Positions 1 through 8,035 of a stretch of DNA of 46,216 nt are shown one piece after another. Both the position numbers and the translations under genes were made by a program. The stretch is taken from contig CAOKRC010000009.1 of the NCBI GenBank assembly GCA_948471035.1, forward strand, positions 1 to 46,216. Reading direction: 5' to 3'. Origin of the DNA: an uncultured Clostridium sp. (GTDB lineage Bacteria; Bacillota; Clostridia; TANB77; CAG-508). The notes beneath the pieces were generated by a model that saw only the letters and a program-made list of their open reading frames with translations, made no database searches and was not told the origin of the DNA. The number at the start of each line of letters is the position of its first letter. Position 1 is the stretch's first letter.

Positions 1-324
1 ATTTTTGTACAAAAATATTTTACCCAAATTGTACATTTTGGTATTGACAATAATACCTCACAGGATAAGTCGTTTAACTTTCCTCTTTTACTCGCTTAAT
101 TTACTGCATAAGGTTACGTATATCTTTTGGGCTTTGGCTTGTTATGTAGTCTTACCCTCTTATACAGCCTTGGTATTAAGTTTTTGTTCATCGAGCCAAG
201 ATTTTGATACACACTTCCTTTACTTCCACCTCACGATGGATAGCTTGTGCTTCTCTATGTGGTTGGCGATATATACCTCCACTACGGACTTTCACCGATT
301 AGTTAAACGACATGCCTGTCGTAC
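1..324 (-). mobile_element. Group IIC intron RNA, 5' portion (runs off the window)
   Basis: Read on the minus strand, the segment begins GTACGACAGGCATG and then has GGTGAAAGTCCG, a GTGAGG element and a purine-rich stretch ending in ACATAACAAGCCAAAGCCC. The order and spacing follow domain I of the group IIC ribozyme, as in the Oceanobacillus intron (GUGUGCCCGGCAUGG, GGUGAGAGUCCC, CAUAACAAAACAAAGUCC). Its first base is eight bases beyond the spoVM terminator stem, the insertion preference known for group IIC introns. The rest, including any maturase gene, lies left of the window. A rightward reading frame across it (5-340) resembles no protein and is taken as spurious. The assignment rests on remembered motif similarity, not on a covariance search. 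Confidence 0.8.
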
Positions 325-331
325 ATATATT

Positions 332-356
332 AAAAAGTAGGCATAACCTACTTTTT
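332..356 (-). terminator. Rho-independent terminator after spoVM
   Basis: A perfect 10-bp inverted repeat (AAAAAGTAGG/CCTACTTTTT) with a five-base loop lies 20 bases past the spoVM stop. It is symmetrical and could act on both strands. It also provides the stem-loop behind which the group IIC intron has inserted. Confidence 0.85.
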
Positions 357-376
357 TGTTTTATTCTTATGTAATT

Positions 377-451
377 CTATTCTTTTATTCCAAAGATTAG
401 TTTAACAAATCCCCTTAAGAATTTAGGCACTTTTTTAACTACTATTTGCAT
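377..451 (-). CDS. spoVM: Stage V sporulation protein SpoVM
   Basis: A 24-residue protein, MQIVVKKVPKFLRGFVKLIF followed by GIKE. It matches the SpoVM pattern of a short N-terminal strand, the conserved PKFL turn, then an amphipathic helix. SpoVM inserts into the convex forespore membrane and anchors SpoIVA at the start of coat assembly. The start ATG follows a GGAGAG site by 11 bases. It lies 26 bases after the 49-residue membrane-protein gene and directly before a terminator, so the two are probably co-transcribed. In many Firmicutes spoVM lies just past the prkC-rsgA-rpe cluster. Here it is on the same strand as that cluster but separated by three rightward genes. Confidence 0.9.
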   Translation of the reverse strand: MQIVVKKVPKFLRGFVKLIFGIKE

Positions 452-476
452 ATATAACACTCTCCTTCTTCTATAT

Positions 477-626
477 TTAACACGAAAGCCAAATTAAACC
501 TAATATTAAGATTGCTACTCCAATTAAAAATAGCCACCCTGATACTGGAAGTAATAAAACAAGCAAAATCCCAAGCCCTAACCCTATAAGACACACTCCA
601 CAAGTTTTTTTAAGTATTCCAAACAT
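477..626 (-). CDS. 49-residue hydrophobic membrane protein
   Basis: The translation starts MFGILKKTCGVCLIG and continues as two hydrophobic segments split by a PVSGW turn, ending in LIWLSC. A strong GGAGG site lies 7 bases before the ATG. Two short transmembrane hairpins of about 20 residues each are likely. I do not recognise a named family, though such tiny Gly/Leu-rich proteins are common in Clostridia. Its position 26 bases ahead of spoVM suggests co-expression in the mother cell; that is inference. The gene is too small for most ORF cut-offs. Confidence 0.7.
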   Translation of the reverse strand: MFGILKKTCGVCLIGLGLGILLVLLLPVSGWLFLIGVAILILGLIWLSC

Positions 627-685
627 AATACCTTACCTCCAATCCTTACTTATATTATATTAGAATATCGAAAAAAGGTGATAGA

Positions 686-1330
686 ATGAAATTAAATAAA
701 AATGAAATTATAGAACTTGTAAAAATATTAAAAAATACATATCCAGATGCTACTTGTAGCTTAAATTTTACTACTCCTTTCCAAATGGTAATAGCAGTTA
801 TGCTTTCTGCTCAATGTACAGATGAAAGAGTAAATAAAGTTACACCTGTACTATTTGCAAAATGTACTACCCCTGAAGATTTTGTAAATATTAATATTCT
901 TGAATTAGAAGAATTAATTCATTCTTGTGGTTTTTATAAAAATAAAGCTAAAAATATAAAGGCTTGTGCAAAAAAAATTGTAGATGAATTTAACGGTGAA
1001 GTACCACATACAATGGAAGAATTAATAACTCTTCCTGGTGTTGGAAGAAAATGTGCAAATGTTATTATGCTTGAAGCTTTTGGATGTGCAGAAGGAATTG
1101 CTGTTGATACACATGCGAAGAGAATTTCAAATAGGCTTGGGCTTTCTAGCAAAAGTGAACCAGAAAAAATTGAACAAGATTTATTAAAGATTTTTCCAAA
1201 GGAATATTTGAAGGATATTAATCACTTATTTGTATGGCATGGTAGAAATACTTGTGATTCACGAAATCCAAAATGTGATATTTGTACATTACAAAAATAT
1301 TGTAAAACTTGGAATTCTAAAGCAAATTAG
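686..1330 (+). CDS. nth: Endonuclease III (DNA N-glycosylase/AP lyase)
   Basis: A 214-residue enzyme that removes oxidised pyrimidines and cleaves the abasic site in base excision repair. The helix-hairpin-helix LPGVGRKCANVIM (about residues 116-128) holds the catalytic lysine of the family. VDTHAKRISNRLGL supplies the catalytic aspartate. The C-terminal CDSRNPKC...CDIC...C spacing (C-X6-C-X2-C-X5-C) is the [4Fe-4S] cluster loop. Length is normal. The start follows an AAAGGTG site. The gene diverges from the spoVM pair, with about 60 bases between them, and has no recoding site. Confidence 0.95.
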   Translation: MKLNKNEIIELVKILKNTYPDATCSLNFTTPFQMVIAVMLSAQCTDERVNKVTPVLFAKCTTPEDFVNINILELEELIHSCGFYKNKAKNIKACAKKIVDEFNGEVPHTMEELITLPGVGRKCANVIMLEAFGCAEGIAVDTHAKRISNRLGLSSKSEPEKIEQDLLKIFPKEYLKDINHLFVWHGRNTCDSRNPKCDICTLQKYCKTWNSKAN

Positions 1331-1350
1331 CAAAATATATAAATTTAAAT

Positions 1351-1380
1351 TCAAGCAGACGAGCAATGCTCGCCCATACA
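1351..1380. repeat. GC-rich palindromic repeat, diverged copy
   Basis: GACGAGCAATGCTCGCCCATACA carries the same CGCCC(C)TACA end as the repeats at 12742, 12798, 19193, 19654, 19769 and 24669, with a different palindromic centre (GAGCAATGCTC). It lies 20 bases after nth. Confidence 0.6.
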
Positions 1381-1445
1381 TCATTTAATATTTATGTATA
1401 AAATAAAAATCTCTACACATACTAGCCTTTAAAGAGGTGATTGTT

Positions 1446-1589
1446 TTGACAAACATAAATTGTTCAGCTAATTGTGTTTATCAAAAAGACGGTAAGTGCT
1501 GTTTTGAAAATGTATCTTCACAAACAGTAACTCCAGCTTCCAATTGTGCTTATTATTTGCAAAAAGATGTAGTAGTAACAAAAAAGTAG
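1446..1589 (+). CDS. Small cysteine-rich protein (DUF1540-like)
   Basis: A 47-residue protein starting at TTG, nine bases behind an AGAGG site. It reads TNINCSANCVYQKDGKCCFE near the N terminus and ends ASNCAYYLQKDVVVTKK. The C-X3-C-X7-CC pattern and the later single Cys resemble the very short Cys-rich proteins of Clostridia, some grouped as DUF1540, which probably bind metal. The function is unknown. It stands alone between nth and a GC-rich hairpin. Confidence 0.65.
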   Translation: MTNINCSANCVYQKDGKCCFENVSSQTVTPASNCAYYLQKDVVVTKK

Positions 1590-1608
1590 CCAAATACTTT
1601 ATAAATCT

Positions 1609-1640
1609 GGGTCGATGATAACATCGACCCCTACTTTTTC
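1609..1640 (+). terminator. Strong GC hairpin with T-run, also repeat-like
   Basis: GGGTCGATG-ATAA-CATCGACCC is a perfect 9-bp stem followed by CTACTTTTTC. It terminates the small Cys-rich gene. The CCCCTAC edge is that of the dispersed GC-rich repeat family, so a repeat copy probably acts as the terminator here. Confidence 0.75.
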
Positions 1641-1668
1641 TTAATTACTATTTTCACATCACTTTTTA

Positions 1669-1697
1669 TTGACAAACACTTTAATTAGTTATATGAT
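1669..1697 (+). promoter_or_regulatory. σA-type promoter for the bactofilin-like gene
   Basis: TTGACA (1669-1674), a 17-base spacer, then TATGAT (1692-1697), 37 bases before an AGGAGG-preceded ATG. Confidence 0.75.
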
Positions 1698-1734
1698 TTA
1701 GCATATAAAATAAAATTATTTAGGAGGAAATTTT

Positions 1735-2932
1735 ATGTTAAGAAACAAAACAAAATTAGTAATACTATTAACTTGTATTATTATGCTTATCTCTACTTTA
1801 AGTTTTGCAACTAACGATATAGTTCCAGGTGATAATGCAAGAACTGTAGAAGGTGATGCTCAAACAACATCTGAAGAAAACCGGAACACCAATATCTGAA
1901 GGTGAAACTACTGGTTCAACAACCCCTACACCAGAAATATATAATGGAGATTTATATTTATTCGATAACAATGTTGTAATGGATAAATATGTAGATGGTA
2001 ATGTTTTCATTTTTGGAAAAAATGTTGAAATCACTGGTAGAGTAAATGGTTCTTTATTTGTATTTGGAGATAAAGTAACTTTCAGTGAAAATTCATACAT
2101 TGTCCAATCAATTTATGCTTGTGCAAATGAATTAACCTTAAATGGTGCCGCAAATGATTTATATGCTGCTGGAAATAAAATCGATATGAATTATAATTCT
2201 TTTATGATTAGAGATTTGAAAGTTTTTGCAAATACCTTTAATTTTATGGGTGGTGCTGGAAGAGATGCTTTTATAGAAGCTGCTAACTTTAATTTTGAAA
2301 CTACATCTGGTTCTTCTGCAATAGTATATGGAGATTTACATTATTCAAGTAACACAGAATTAGAATTATCAAAAGAATTAGTACAAGGCGAAATTTATTA
2401 TTCTAATATGCAAAATGGAAATGCTGAATCTATTCAAGAAATAATATTAAACAAAATAGTAGATTTATTAGAAACTATATTATTTACAGTTGTAGTATTC
2501 TTATTAATTGCTTGGCTTTCTCCAAAATTTATAGAAGATTCTAAAAATTATATTGGAAAACAATCTTTAATATCTTTTGGAATTGGTTTATTGGCATTTG
2601 TTGTAGCAATATTTGTAAGTTTTGCATTATTATTTAGTTATATTGGTATTTCTCTTGCATTTGCTATATTTGCTGTATTTATGCTAATGATGTCCATCTC
2701 ATTTACAATTACTACTACTTGTATTACATTCAAATTAAAAGAAAAATTTAATTTTGAGAAAAAATATTTAACAATAGTTGCTTTAGTAGTAGTTACATTA
2801 ATACTTTGGTTATTACAACAAATCCCTTATGTTAGTATAATTGTTAATATAATCGTTAGCCTAGTTGGATTTGGAACATTACTTTCATATATATTTAAAA
2901 AAACTAAAAAAGAAAAATCTGTAGAAGCTTAA
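1735..2932 (+). CDS. Exported β-solenoid (bactofilin-like) membrane protein, needs +1 shift
   Basis: From the ATG behind AGGAGG, a signal peptide (LVILLTCIIMLISTLSFA) is followed by a short linker. At codon 50 the frame reads AAC CGG and would stop 15 bases later. Skipping one C at 1882 gives AAC GGA and an open frame to 2932, 398 residues in all. Residues about 65-215 are short β-repeats of the polymer-forming type (DGNVFIFGKNVEITGRVNGS and similar). Residues about 235-390 contain four hydrophobic segments, so the solenoid probably lies outside and the C-terminal domain in the membrane. The exact role is unknown. The break is one of fifteen identical CGG sites in this window. It has its own promoter and terminator. 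Confidence 0.75.
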
Positions 2933-2940
2933 TCATAACA

Positions 2941-2974
2941 AAAAATGTAGAGATTTTTAAATCTCTACATTTTT
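2941..2974. terminator. Bidirectional terminator between convergent genes
   Basis: AAAATGTAGAGAT...ATCTCTACATTTT forms a long AT-rich stem with A and T runs on both sides. It lies between the end of the rightward β-solenoid gene and the end of leftward rpe, and can serve both. Confidence 0.85.
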
Positions 2975-3022
2975 ATTAGTTGTATAGGAATAAATATATA
3001 ACCTTTCTTTAATGTTGTACAC

Positions 3023-3682
3023 TTATTCTTTTAACTTTCTTATTGTTGCTTTATAATCATCTGTTTTAATGATACCTGTTCCAACAACTGCAATATCTAC
3101 TCCTGCTTCTTTTACATCTTCTATATTTTCTAGCTTAATTCCACCATCTGCCTCTATATCTATTTCAAGATTATTTTCATTAATATAACTTTTAAGTGTT
3201 CTTATTTTATCTAATGTTTCTTTAATTAAAGCTTGTCCTCCTTTTCCTGGTTCAACAGTCATTATAAGTAACATATGGATATATGGTAAAAATTCATATA
3301 TTTCATTTAGTTTTGTATCTGGTTTTATAGCTATTCCTACTTTTACATTATTCTTCTTTATATGGTCTATAATTTTTCTAACAGCATCTTTAGTTTCTAA
3401 AGCCTCATATTGAAAAGTTATAATATTAGGCATTATATCTAAATATTCATTTACATACTCTTTTACATTTTGTACCATTAAATGTACATCTATTGGTATA
3501 TTTGATATTTGCTTAATTACTTCTACATGTGATTTCATAAGCTCTCTTGTATTATTTTCTACAAATTGTCCATCCATAACATCTATATGATAATAGTCTG
3601 TATGTGCAACCTCTAAATCATAAATTACTTTAATACTTTTTTCTTTTTCTACTGATAATAATGATGTTGATATTTCTACCAT
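3023..3682 (-). CDS. rpe: Ribulose-phosphate 3-epimerase
   Basis: A 219-residue TIM-barrel enzyme that interconverts ribulose 5-phosphate and xylulose 5-phosphate in the pentose phosphate pathway. Visible motifs are HIDVMDGQFV (metal His and catalytic Asp), PIDVHLMV (second metal His), VEPGKGGQ (phosphate-loop motif, usually V-N-P-G) and EADGGIKLENI (second catalytic Asp). The sequence is diverged: family members usually start APSIL, here it is STSLLSVEKE. Its start overlaps the rsgA stop by a few bases, so it is the last gene of the rlmN-stp-prkC-rsgA-rpe cluster. Confidence 0.9.
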   Translation of the reverse strand: MVEISTSLLSVEKEKSIKVIYDLEVAHTDYYHIDVMDGQFVENNTRELMKSHVEVIKQISNIPIDVHLMVQNVKEYVNEYLDIMPNIITFQYEALETKDAVRKIIDHIKKNNVKVGIAIKPDTKLNEIYEFLPYIHMLLIMTVEPGKGGQALIKETLDKIRTLKSYINENNLEIDIEADGGIKLENIEDVKEAGVDIAVVGTGIIKTDDYKATIRKLKE

Positions 3683-4561
3683 TTATGTTCCTCCTTATCT
3701 TTTAAATCATTATATATTTTAATATAATTTTCATATCTTGAATTCGATATTTTTCTTTCTTCTACTGCTTTTTTTATTCCGCATTTTTGTTCTTTCACAT
3801 GTGTACAGCCTACGAATTCACATTGTTTTTCAAATTCTACAAATTCTTTAAAATATTTATATAACTCACCTGTTTCTATTTCATATATATCAAATGTAGC
3901 AAAACCTGGTGTATCTGCTATGTAAGTATTTTCATCTATTTTATATAATTTAACTTGTGTAGTAGTATTTTTCCCCTTTTTATTTTTTGAACTTATCTCC
4001 CCTTCTTCTGTTAATGTTTCCTTAAATATTGAATTTAACAAACTAGATTTTCCGTACTCCAGAATTTCCTGAAAATGCACTTATATTATTTTGAAGTTCT
4101 TTATGCAGTCTATCTACTCCCTGTCCAGATTTTGCATTTGTAACAATTATTTTATATCCAATATCAGTATATATTTTTTGTATTTCTTTAATTTTCTCTT
4201 CTTTTTCTAAATCTATTTTATTAATAACAATACAAACATCTAAATTTAGAAACTCTGCAAAAGCTAATTGTTTATCAAGCATTAGTAAATCTGGCTTTGG
4301 AAGTTTCGCAGATACTACCAATATAAGTTTAGCAAGATTTGCAAGTTTTGGTCTTTTTATATAATTATATCTTTCTAATATTTCAGTAATAATAGCAATA
4401 TTTTTATCTTTATCCAATAATTCTATATTTACTTTATCCCCAACTACAGGTGTAATATCTATATTTTTAAACTTTCCTCTTGCATTACATTTGTAAATTT
4501 TGTTATCCGCTTCTACAATATAAATATTAGAAATATTACTTAAAATAACTCCTTCTAACAT
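3676..4561 (-). CDS. rsgA: Ribosome small-subunit GTPase RsgA, needs +1 shift
   Basis: A circularly permuted GTPase that helps late 30S subunit maturation. An OB fold fills about residues 1-65, the permuted G domain follows (NKID at about 120) and the C terminus has the zinc knuckle CEFVGCTHVKEQKC. The P-loop should read GNSGVGKSSLLN, but the DNA has GTA CGG AAA ATC TAG. Skipping one C at 4054 (codon 170) restores GVGKSSLLN and a 294-residue protein of normal length. Without the shift the product ends inside its nucleotide-binding loop. The ATG overlaps the toxN stop by seven bases, so translation is probably coupled to the toxin gene. Confidence 0.9.
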
Positions 4562-5079
4562 TTGTTATCCTTTCTATAATTCAATATTTTTTCTTCTAAT
4601 AGTTTAAAATTACAACATCTTTTTGCAATATTAGATTTTGGTCTTTTTATAATATAATTGTATAACTTTTCAGCATTTTTCTTTATTTCTTCTTGTTCTT
4701 TATTTATTATCTGCAATTCTCTATTAAGCAAATTTATATATTTTTCTTTATCTACTTTATTTTTAAATCTTCTATATTGTTCTATTTCACTGTATTTTAA
4801 CTTTTTTATGTACTTTTCTTTTATGGGTATCATATTATTTAAATTTAATACTCCTAGTATTTTATCATTATTTTTTATTTTATACAAATCTATATTACTT
4901 TTTACATTATAATATTTCTTCTTTGTAGATGAAATAGGCACATAATATTTATAATCGTATATCTCCAATATTATTCCTATATATGGTTTTAATCTTTCGC
5001 TATACTCTATATTCTGTACTCTATTATCTATTGAATGTAAATAATTTACATATTCCTTATCTACTATATACCAATTCAT
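4555..5079 (-). CDS. toxN: Type III toxin endoribonuclease, ToxN/AbiQ family
   Basis: A 174-residue protein starting MNWYIVDKEYVNYLHSIDNR. The family signature is clear: KPYIGIILEIYDYKYYVPISS, then IDLYKI and LGVLNLNNMIPI. ToxN/AbiQ proteins are RNA endonucleases held inactive by a repeat RNA antitoxin encoded just upstream, often acting in phage defence. I chose the ATG at 5079 because GGAGG lies five bases before it; a TTG further upstream would overlap that site. Immediately upstream are a terminator hairpin and three tandem 39-40 bp repeats, the standard toxI arrangement. It lies between prkC and rsgA and overlaps the rsgA start, which is an unusual home for such a module. Confidence 0.9.
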   Translation of the reverse strand: MNWYIVDKEYVNYLHSIDNRVQNIEYSERLKPYIGIILEIYDYKYYVPISSTKKKYYNVKSNIDLYKIKNNDKILGVLNLNNMIPIKEKYIKKLKYSEIEQYRRFKNKVDKEKYINLLNRELQIINKEQEEIKKNAEKLYNYIIKRPKSNIAKRCCNFKLLEEKILNYRKDNKC

Positions 5080-5089
5080 TTTTACCTCC

Positions 5090-5127
5090 AAAAAAATAAT
5101 AGGAATAGTAGAAGACTAAATCTTCTA
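5090..5127 (-). terminator. Attenuating terminator between toxI and toxN
   Basis: A 7-bp stem (TAGAAGA/TCTTCTA, 5109-5127) is followed within 20 bases by seven T's ending at the toxN ribosome binding site. In known type III systems a leaky terminator at this place sets the antitoxin to toxin ratio. Confidence 0.7.
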
Positions 5128-5147
5128 ACTACCCCCATCTTTTAAAT

Positions 5148-5259
5148 CTCTTTTTTTCGTTGGAAGAGTAAAACCACTTTATAAGCCTCTTTTTTTCATT
5201 GGAAGAGTAAAAACCACTTTATAAGCCTCTTTTTTTATTGGAAGAGTAAAACCGCTTTT
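5148..5259 (-). ncRNA. toxI: ToxI-type antitoxin RNA, 2.8 tandem repeats
   Basis: Three direct repeats, 5148-5186 (39 bp), 5187-5226 (40 bp) and 5227-5259 (partial). On the minus strand each holds ACTCTTCCAA, an A-run, AAGAGGCTTATAAAGTGG. Differences are single bases or run-length changes. Number, length and place directly ahead of toxN match type III antitoxin RNAs, whose repeats are cut by the toxin and fold as inhibitory pseudoknots. The exact processing points are not visible. Confidence 0.85.
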
Positions 5260-5291
5260 AATAGTTATTAACTATCTTACTTAGTATATTC

Positions 5292-5321
5292 ATTATAATA
5301 CATTTTATTTACAAAAGTCAA
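5292..5321 (-). promoter_or_regulatory. Strong σA promoter for toxI-toxN
   Basis: TTGACT (5316-5321), an 18-base spacer and TATAAT (5292-5297) lie directly after the prkC stop and about 32 bases before the first repeat. The module therefore has its own promoter inside the housekeeping cluster. Confidence 0.8.
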
Positions 5322-5326
5322 GTTTT

Positions 5327-7280
5327 TTACTCAAAAACAATTTGATTTGTAGAATTCAAGTTTAATTGTTTTTGTCTATTTCCTAAAACTCCATCTATAT
5401 AAACCTTTACAGTTATAGTACCAATTCCGCTTACTTCTACTTCAAATGTATCATTTTTAGATTTTGTTCCTTTAAATACACTATCATCTCCAACTTTTAC
5501 TTCTACATCTACTGTTTTTTTAGCAGTACTCGTTACTGTATTTCCTGTTGGTTCAGTATACCCACCTGTTAATGACCTTAAATTTATTGTTACCTTTCCT
5601 GTTTTTAATTGTTCTATTTTATTTACTGTAATTATTACCTCTGTTCCCTCATCAAGTGTAGAACCTGCTTCTTTATCTTGTTTTAAAACTTTCCCATCAT
5701 CTTTTGTTTTATCTTCTTCATATATTACTTGTTTTACTTTTAATTTACTATCTTCTATTAATTTTCTTGCCTCTTGTTCTGTTTTTCCAATTACATATGG
5801 CATACTTACTTGTTCTATACCAGTTCCTGTACTTACGTGTATCTTTATAGTTTCACCTGCATTTATTTCAGTATTTTCTTTAGTTTCTTGGCTTACTACA
5901 TATCCTTCTTCTACTGTTTTAGATGTTTCTTCTATTACTTCTGCAAATAAATGAGCTTCTTCTAAAGCAGCTATAGCATCTTCTTTTTTCATTAATACTA
6001 CTTTTGGTACTGTAGTAATTTCTTGCCCTTTACTTAATACTACTGTTATTTCTGTTTTTTCTTTTATTTTGTAATTCTCTGCAAAGTTTGGTGTTTGTCT
6101 TATTATACGTCCTACCTCTACATCTTTACTAAACTCAGGTTCAAGCTCTGTATAGATAAGTTTTGAATCTTCTGCTAAGACTCTCGCTTCTTCACTAGTT
6201 TTTCCTACTAAATTAGGAATTTGTACATCTTTTACTTTTGTAAGTTGTAATGTAGAATACGTTATAACTATTGTTACTATAAATAGTAATAGTCCTCCAG
6301 CTATACTAGATATTACTTTATGCTTTTTTATAAAAGCTCCCAAGCCTTTTTCCTTTTTCTTTTTTTGTGTATTTGACTCTTTTCCTTGTATTGTAGGTAT
6401 TTTTTGTGTTGGAAAATCATTTTCATTATCTTTTATAAATACAAAATTTCCATCTGGGTTTTTGATTGCCATATTTAAATCTCTTAGCATTTCGCTTGCA
6501 CTTTGATAACGTAAGTTTCCATCTTTTTGCATTGCTTTCATTACAATTTTATTTACTGCTACAGGTATTGTAGGTGTTAATGTGATAGGTTCTATCGCTT
6601 TTTCTTGCATATGCATTAGGGCTACTGAAACTGGCGTATCTGCCTCAAATGGTACTCTTCCTGTTAACATTTCATACATAACTACACCTAAAGAATATAA
6701 ATCTGATTTTGCATCAGTAAAACCTCCCCTTGCATGTTCTGGTGAAAAATAATGTACAGAACCAAGTGTTGTTCCAAATGCTGTTATAGTTGAATTTGAT
6801 ACTGCTTTTGCAATTCCAAAATCTGTAACTTTTGCCATTCCATCTTCTGTTATTATAATATTATGTGGTTTTATATCTCTATGGACAATGTTGTTTTTAT
6901 GTGCTGTTTCAAGTGCCTGAGCAATTTGGATTGCAACTTTTACAGTCCATTTCCATGATAATTTTCCCTCTTCACCGGATAACTTCTTTTAAAGTTTTTC
7001 CTTGTACAAGTTCCATAACAATATAATATAAATTTCCTTCATTTCCTACATCATATACTGCTACTATGTTTGGGTTTGTTAGACTTGCAACAGCTTGTGC
7101 TTCTGAACGAAATCTTTTTATAAATTCATTATCTGTTGTAAATTCATCTCTTAATACCTTTACTGCAACAAATCTATTAAGTATATGATCCTTTGCTTTA
7201 TAAACTGTAGCCATTCCACCATTTCCAACATTTTCTATTATTTCATATCTATTTGCAATTAATCTACCTTCTAAATTCAT
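5327..7280 (-). CDS. prkC: PASTA-domain Ser/Thr protein kinase, needs +1 shift
   Basis: A membrane kinase that senses cell-wall fragments and phosphorylates proteins in growth and spore germination. The N-terminal kinase has the glycine loop [23 protein letters not shown] (lysine) and, after the shift, HRDIKPHN (Asp about 135) and DFG (about 153). One transmembrane helix (about 335-355) is followed by three PASTA repeats and a C-terminal β domain; 650 residues in all. The frame breaks at codon 102, ATC CGG TGA. Skipping a C at 6977 gives ATC GGT GAA and joins the halves, which each lack half the kinase. Stp lies directly upstream and ireB elsewhere in the window. toxI-toxN follows. Confidence 0.92.
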
Positions 7281-7303
7281 ATTACTCTCTCCTTAGAATT
7301 TTA

Positions 7304-8035
7304 TTAGTCGTTATAAATTACTATAACTGTAATATTATCATATCCGCCAAATTCATTTGCTTTATGTACTAGTGCATTACTACTATTATCAATATTTTGT
7401 AAAACTGTATTATATATTTCTTCTTCACTTAACATGTTTGTTAGTCCATCTGAACATATTACAATAACATCATCTTTTAAAAATCCTTTTATAGTAAGGT
7501 CTGGTTCAACATAAGGTGTACATCCCAATGCTTTCATAAGCATATTTTTCTTAGGATGATTTCTAGCCTCTTCTTTTGTTATTGTTCCATCATTTACTAA
7601 TTCTTGTACATAACTATGGTCAACTGTTAATTTTCTTATTATGTTTTTTCTAATTCGATAAATTCTTGAATCTCCAATATGCCCAATAAACAGCTTATTA
7701 TTATATATTACCAAAACCTCTATAGTAGTACCCATATTAGACAATTCTTCATTTTCTTTTGCTTTTTCATACACTACCATATTTGCATATTCAATTGCAC
7801 TTTTTATAAGTTCACTTATTGCTTCTTTTGTATGTTCAATTTTATCAAAGTTTGATTCTATGTATCCTTTAACAGATAAAGTGGCAAGTTTACTTGCTAT
7901 TTCTCCACCATTATATCCTCCCATACCGTCTGCTAAGATGTATAATTTTAAATAATCTTCGCCATTTGATATATAGTAAAAGTCTTCGTTAATGTCTCTT
8001 GCTTTTCCAATATCTGTATTTGCAAAAACTTTCAT
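7304..8035 (-). CDS. stp: PP2C-type Ser/Thr protein phosphatase
   Basis: A 243-residue metal-dependent phosphatase that reverses PrkC phosphorylation. Motifs in order: ARDINEDF (first metal Asp), ILADGMGGYNGGE (the DGMGG motif), GDSRIYRI, CSDGLTNML and the C-terminal DNITVIVI. No membrane segment is visible, so it acts in the cytoplasm. The ATG shares bases with the shifted stop codon of rlmN (TAATG), and prkC starts 23 bases after it. This is the conserved rlmN-stp-prkC order. Confidence 0.93.
   Translation of the reverse strand: MKVFANTDIGKARDINEDFYYISNGEDYLKLYILADGMGGYNGGEIASKLATLSVKGYIESNFDKIEHTKEAISELIKSAIEYANMVVYEKAKENEELSNMGTTIEVLVIYNNKLFIGHIGDSRIYRIRKNIIRKLTVDHSYVQELVNDGTITKEEARNHPKKNMLMKALGCTPYVEPDLTIKGFLKDDVIVICSDGLTNMLSEEEIYNTVLQNIDNSSNALVHKANEFGGYDNITVIVIYND

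Noticed and set aside
5-340. A 111-residue rightward reading frame at the left edge
   Set aside because: It lies wholly on the antisense of a group IIC intron and shows no protein-like features.
5148-5259. The tandem repeats as a CRISPR array
   Set aside because: Units are contiguous with no unique spacers, no cas genes lie nearby, and they sit directly ahead of a ToxN-family gene.
3676-7280. Treating rsgA, prkC and the other broken genes as pseudogenes
   Set aside because: All breaks are the same event in the same phase, the rest of each gene is intact, and several are usually essential. Independent decay would give varied lesions.
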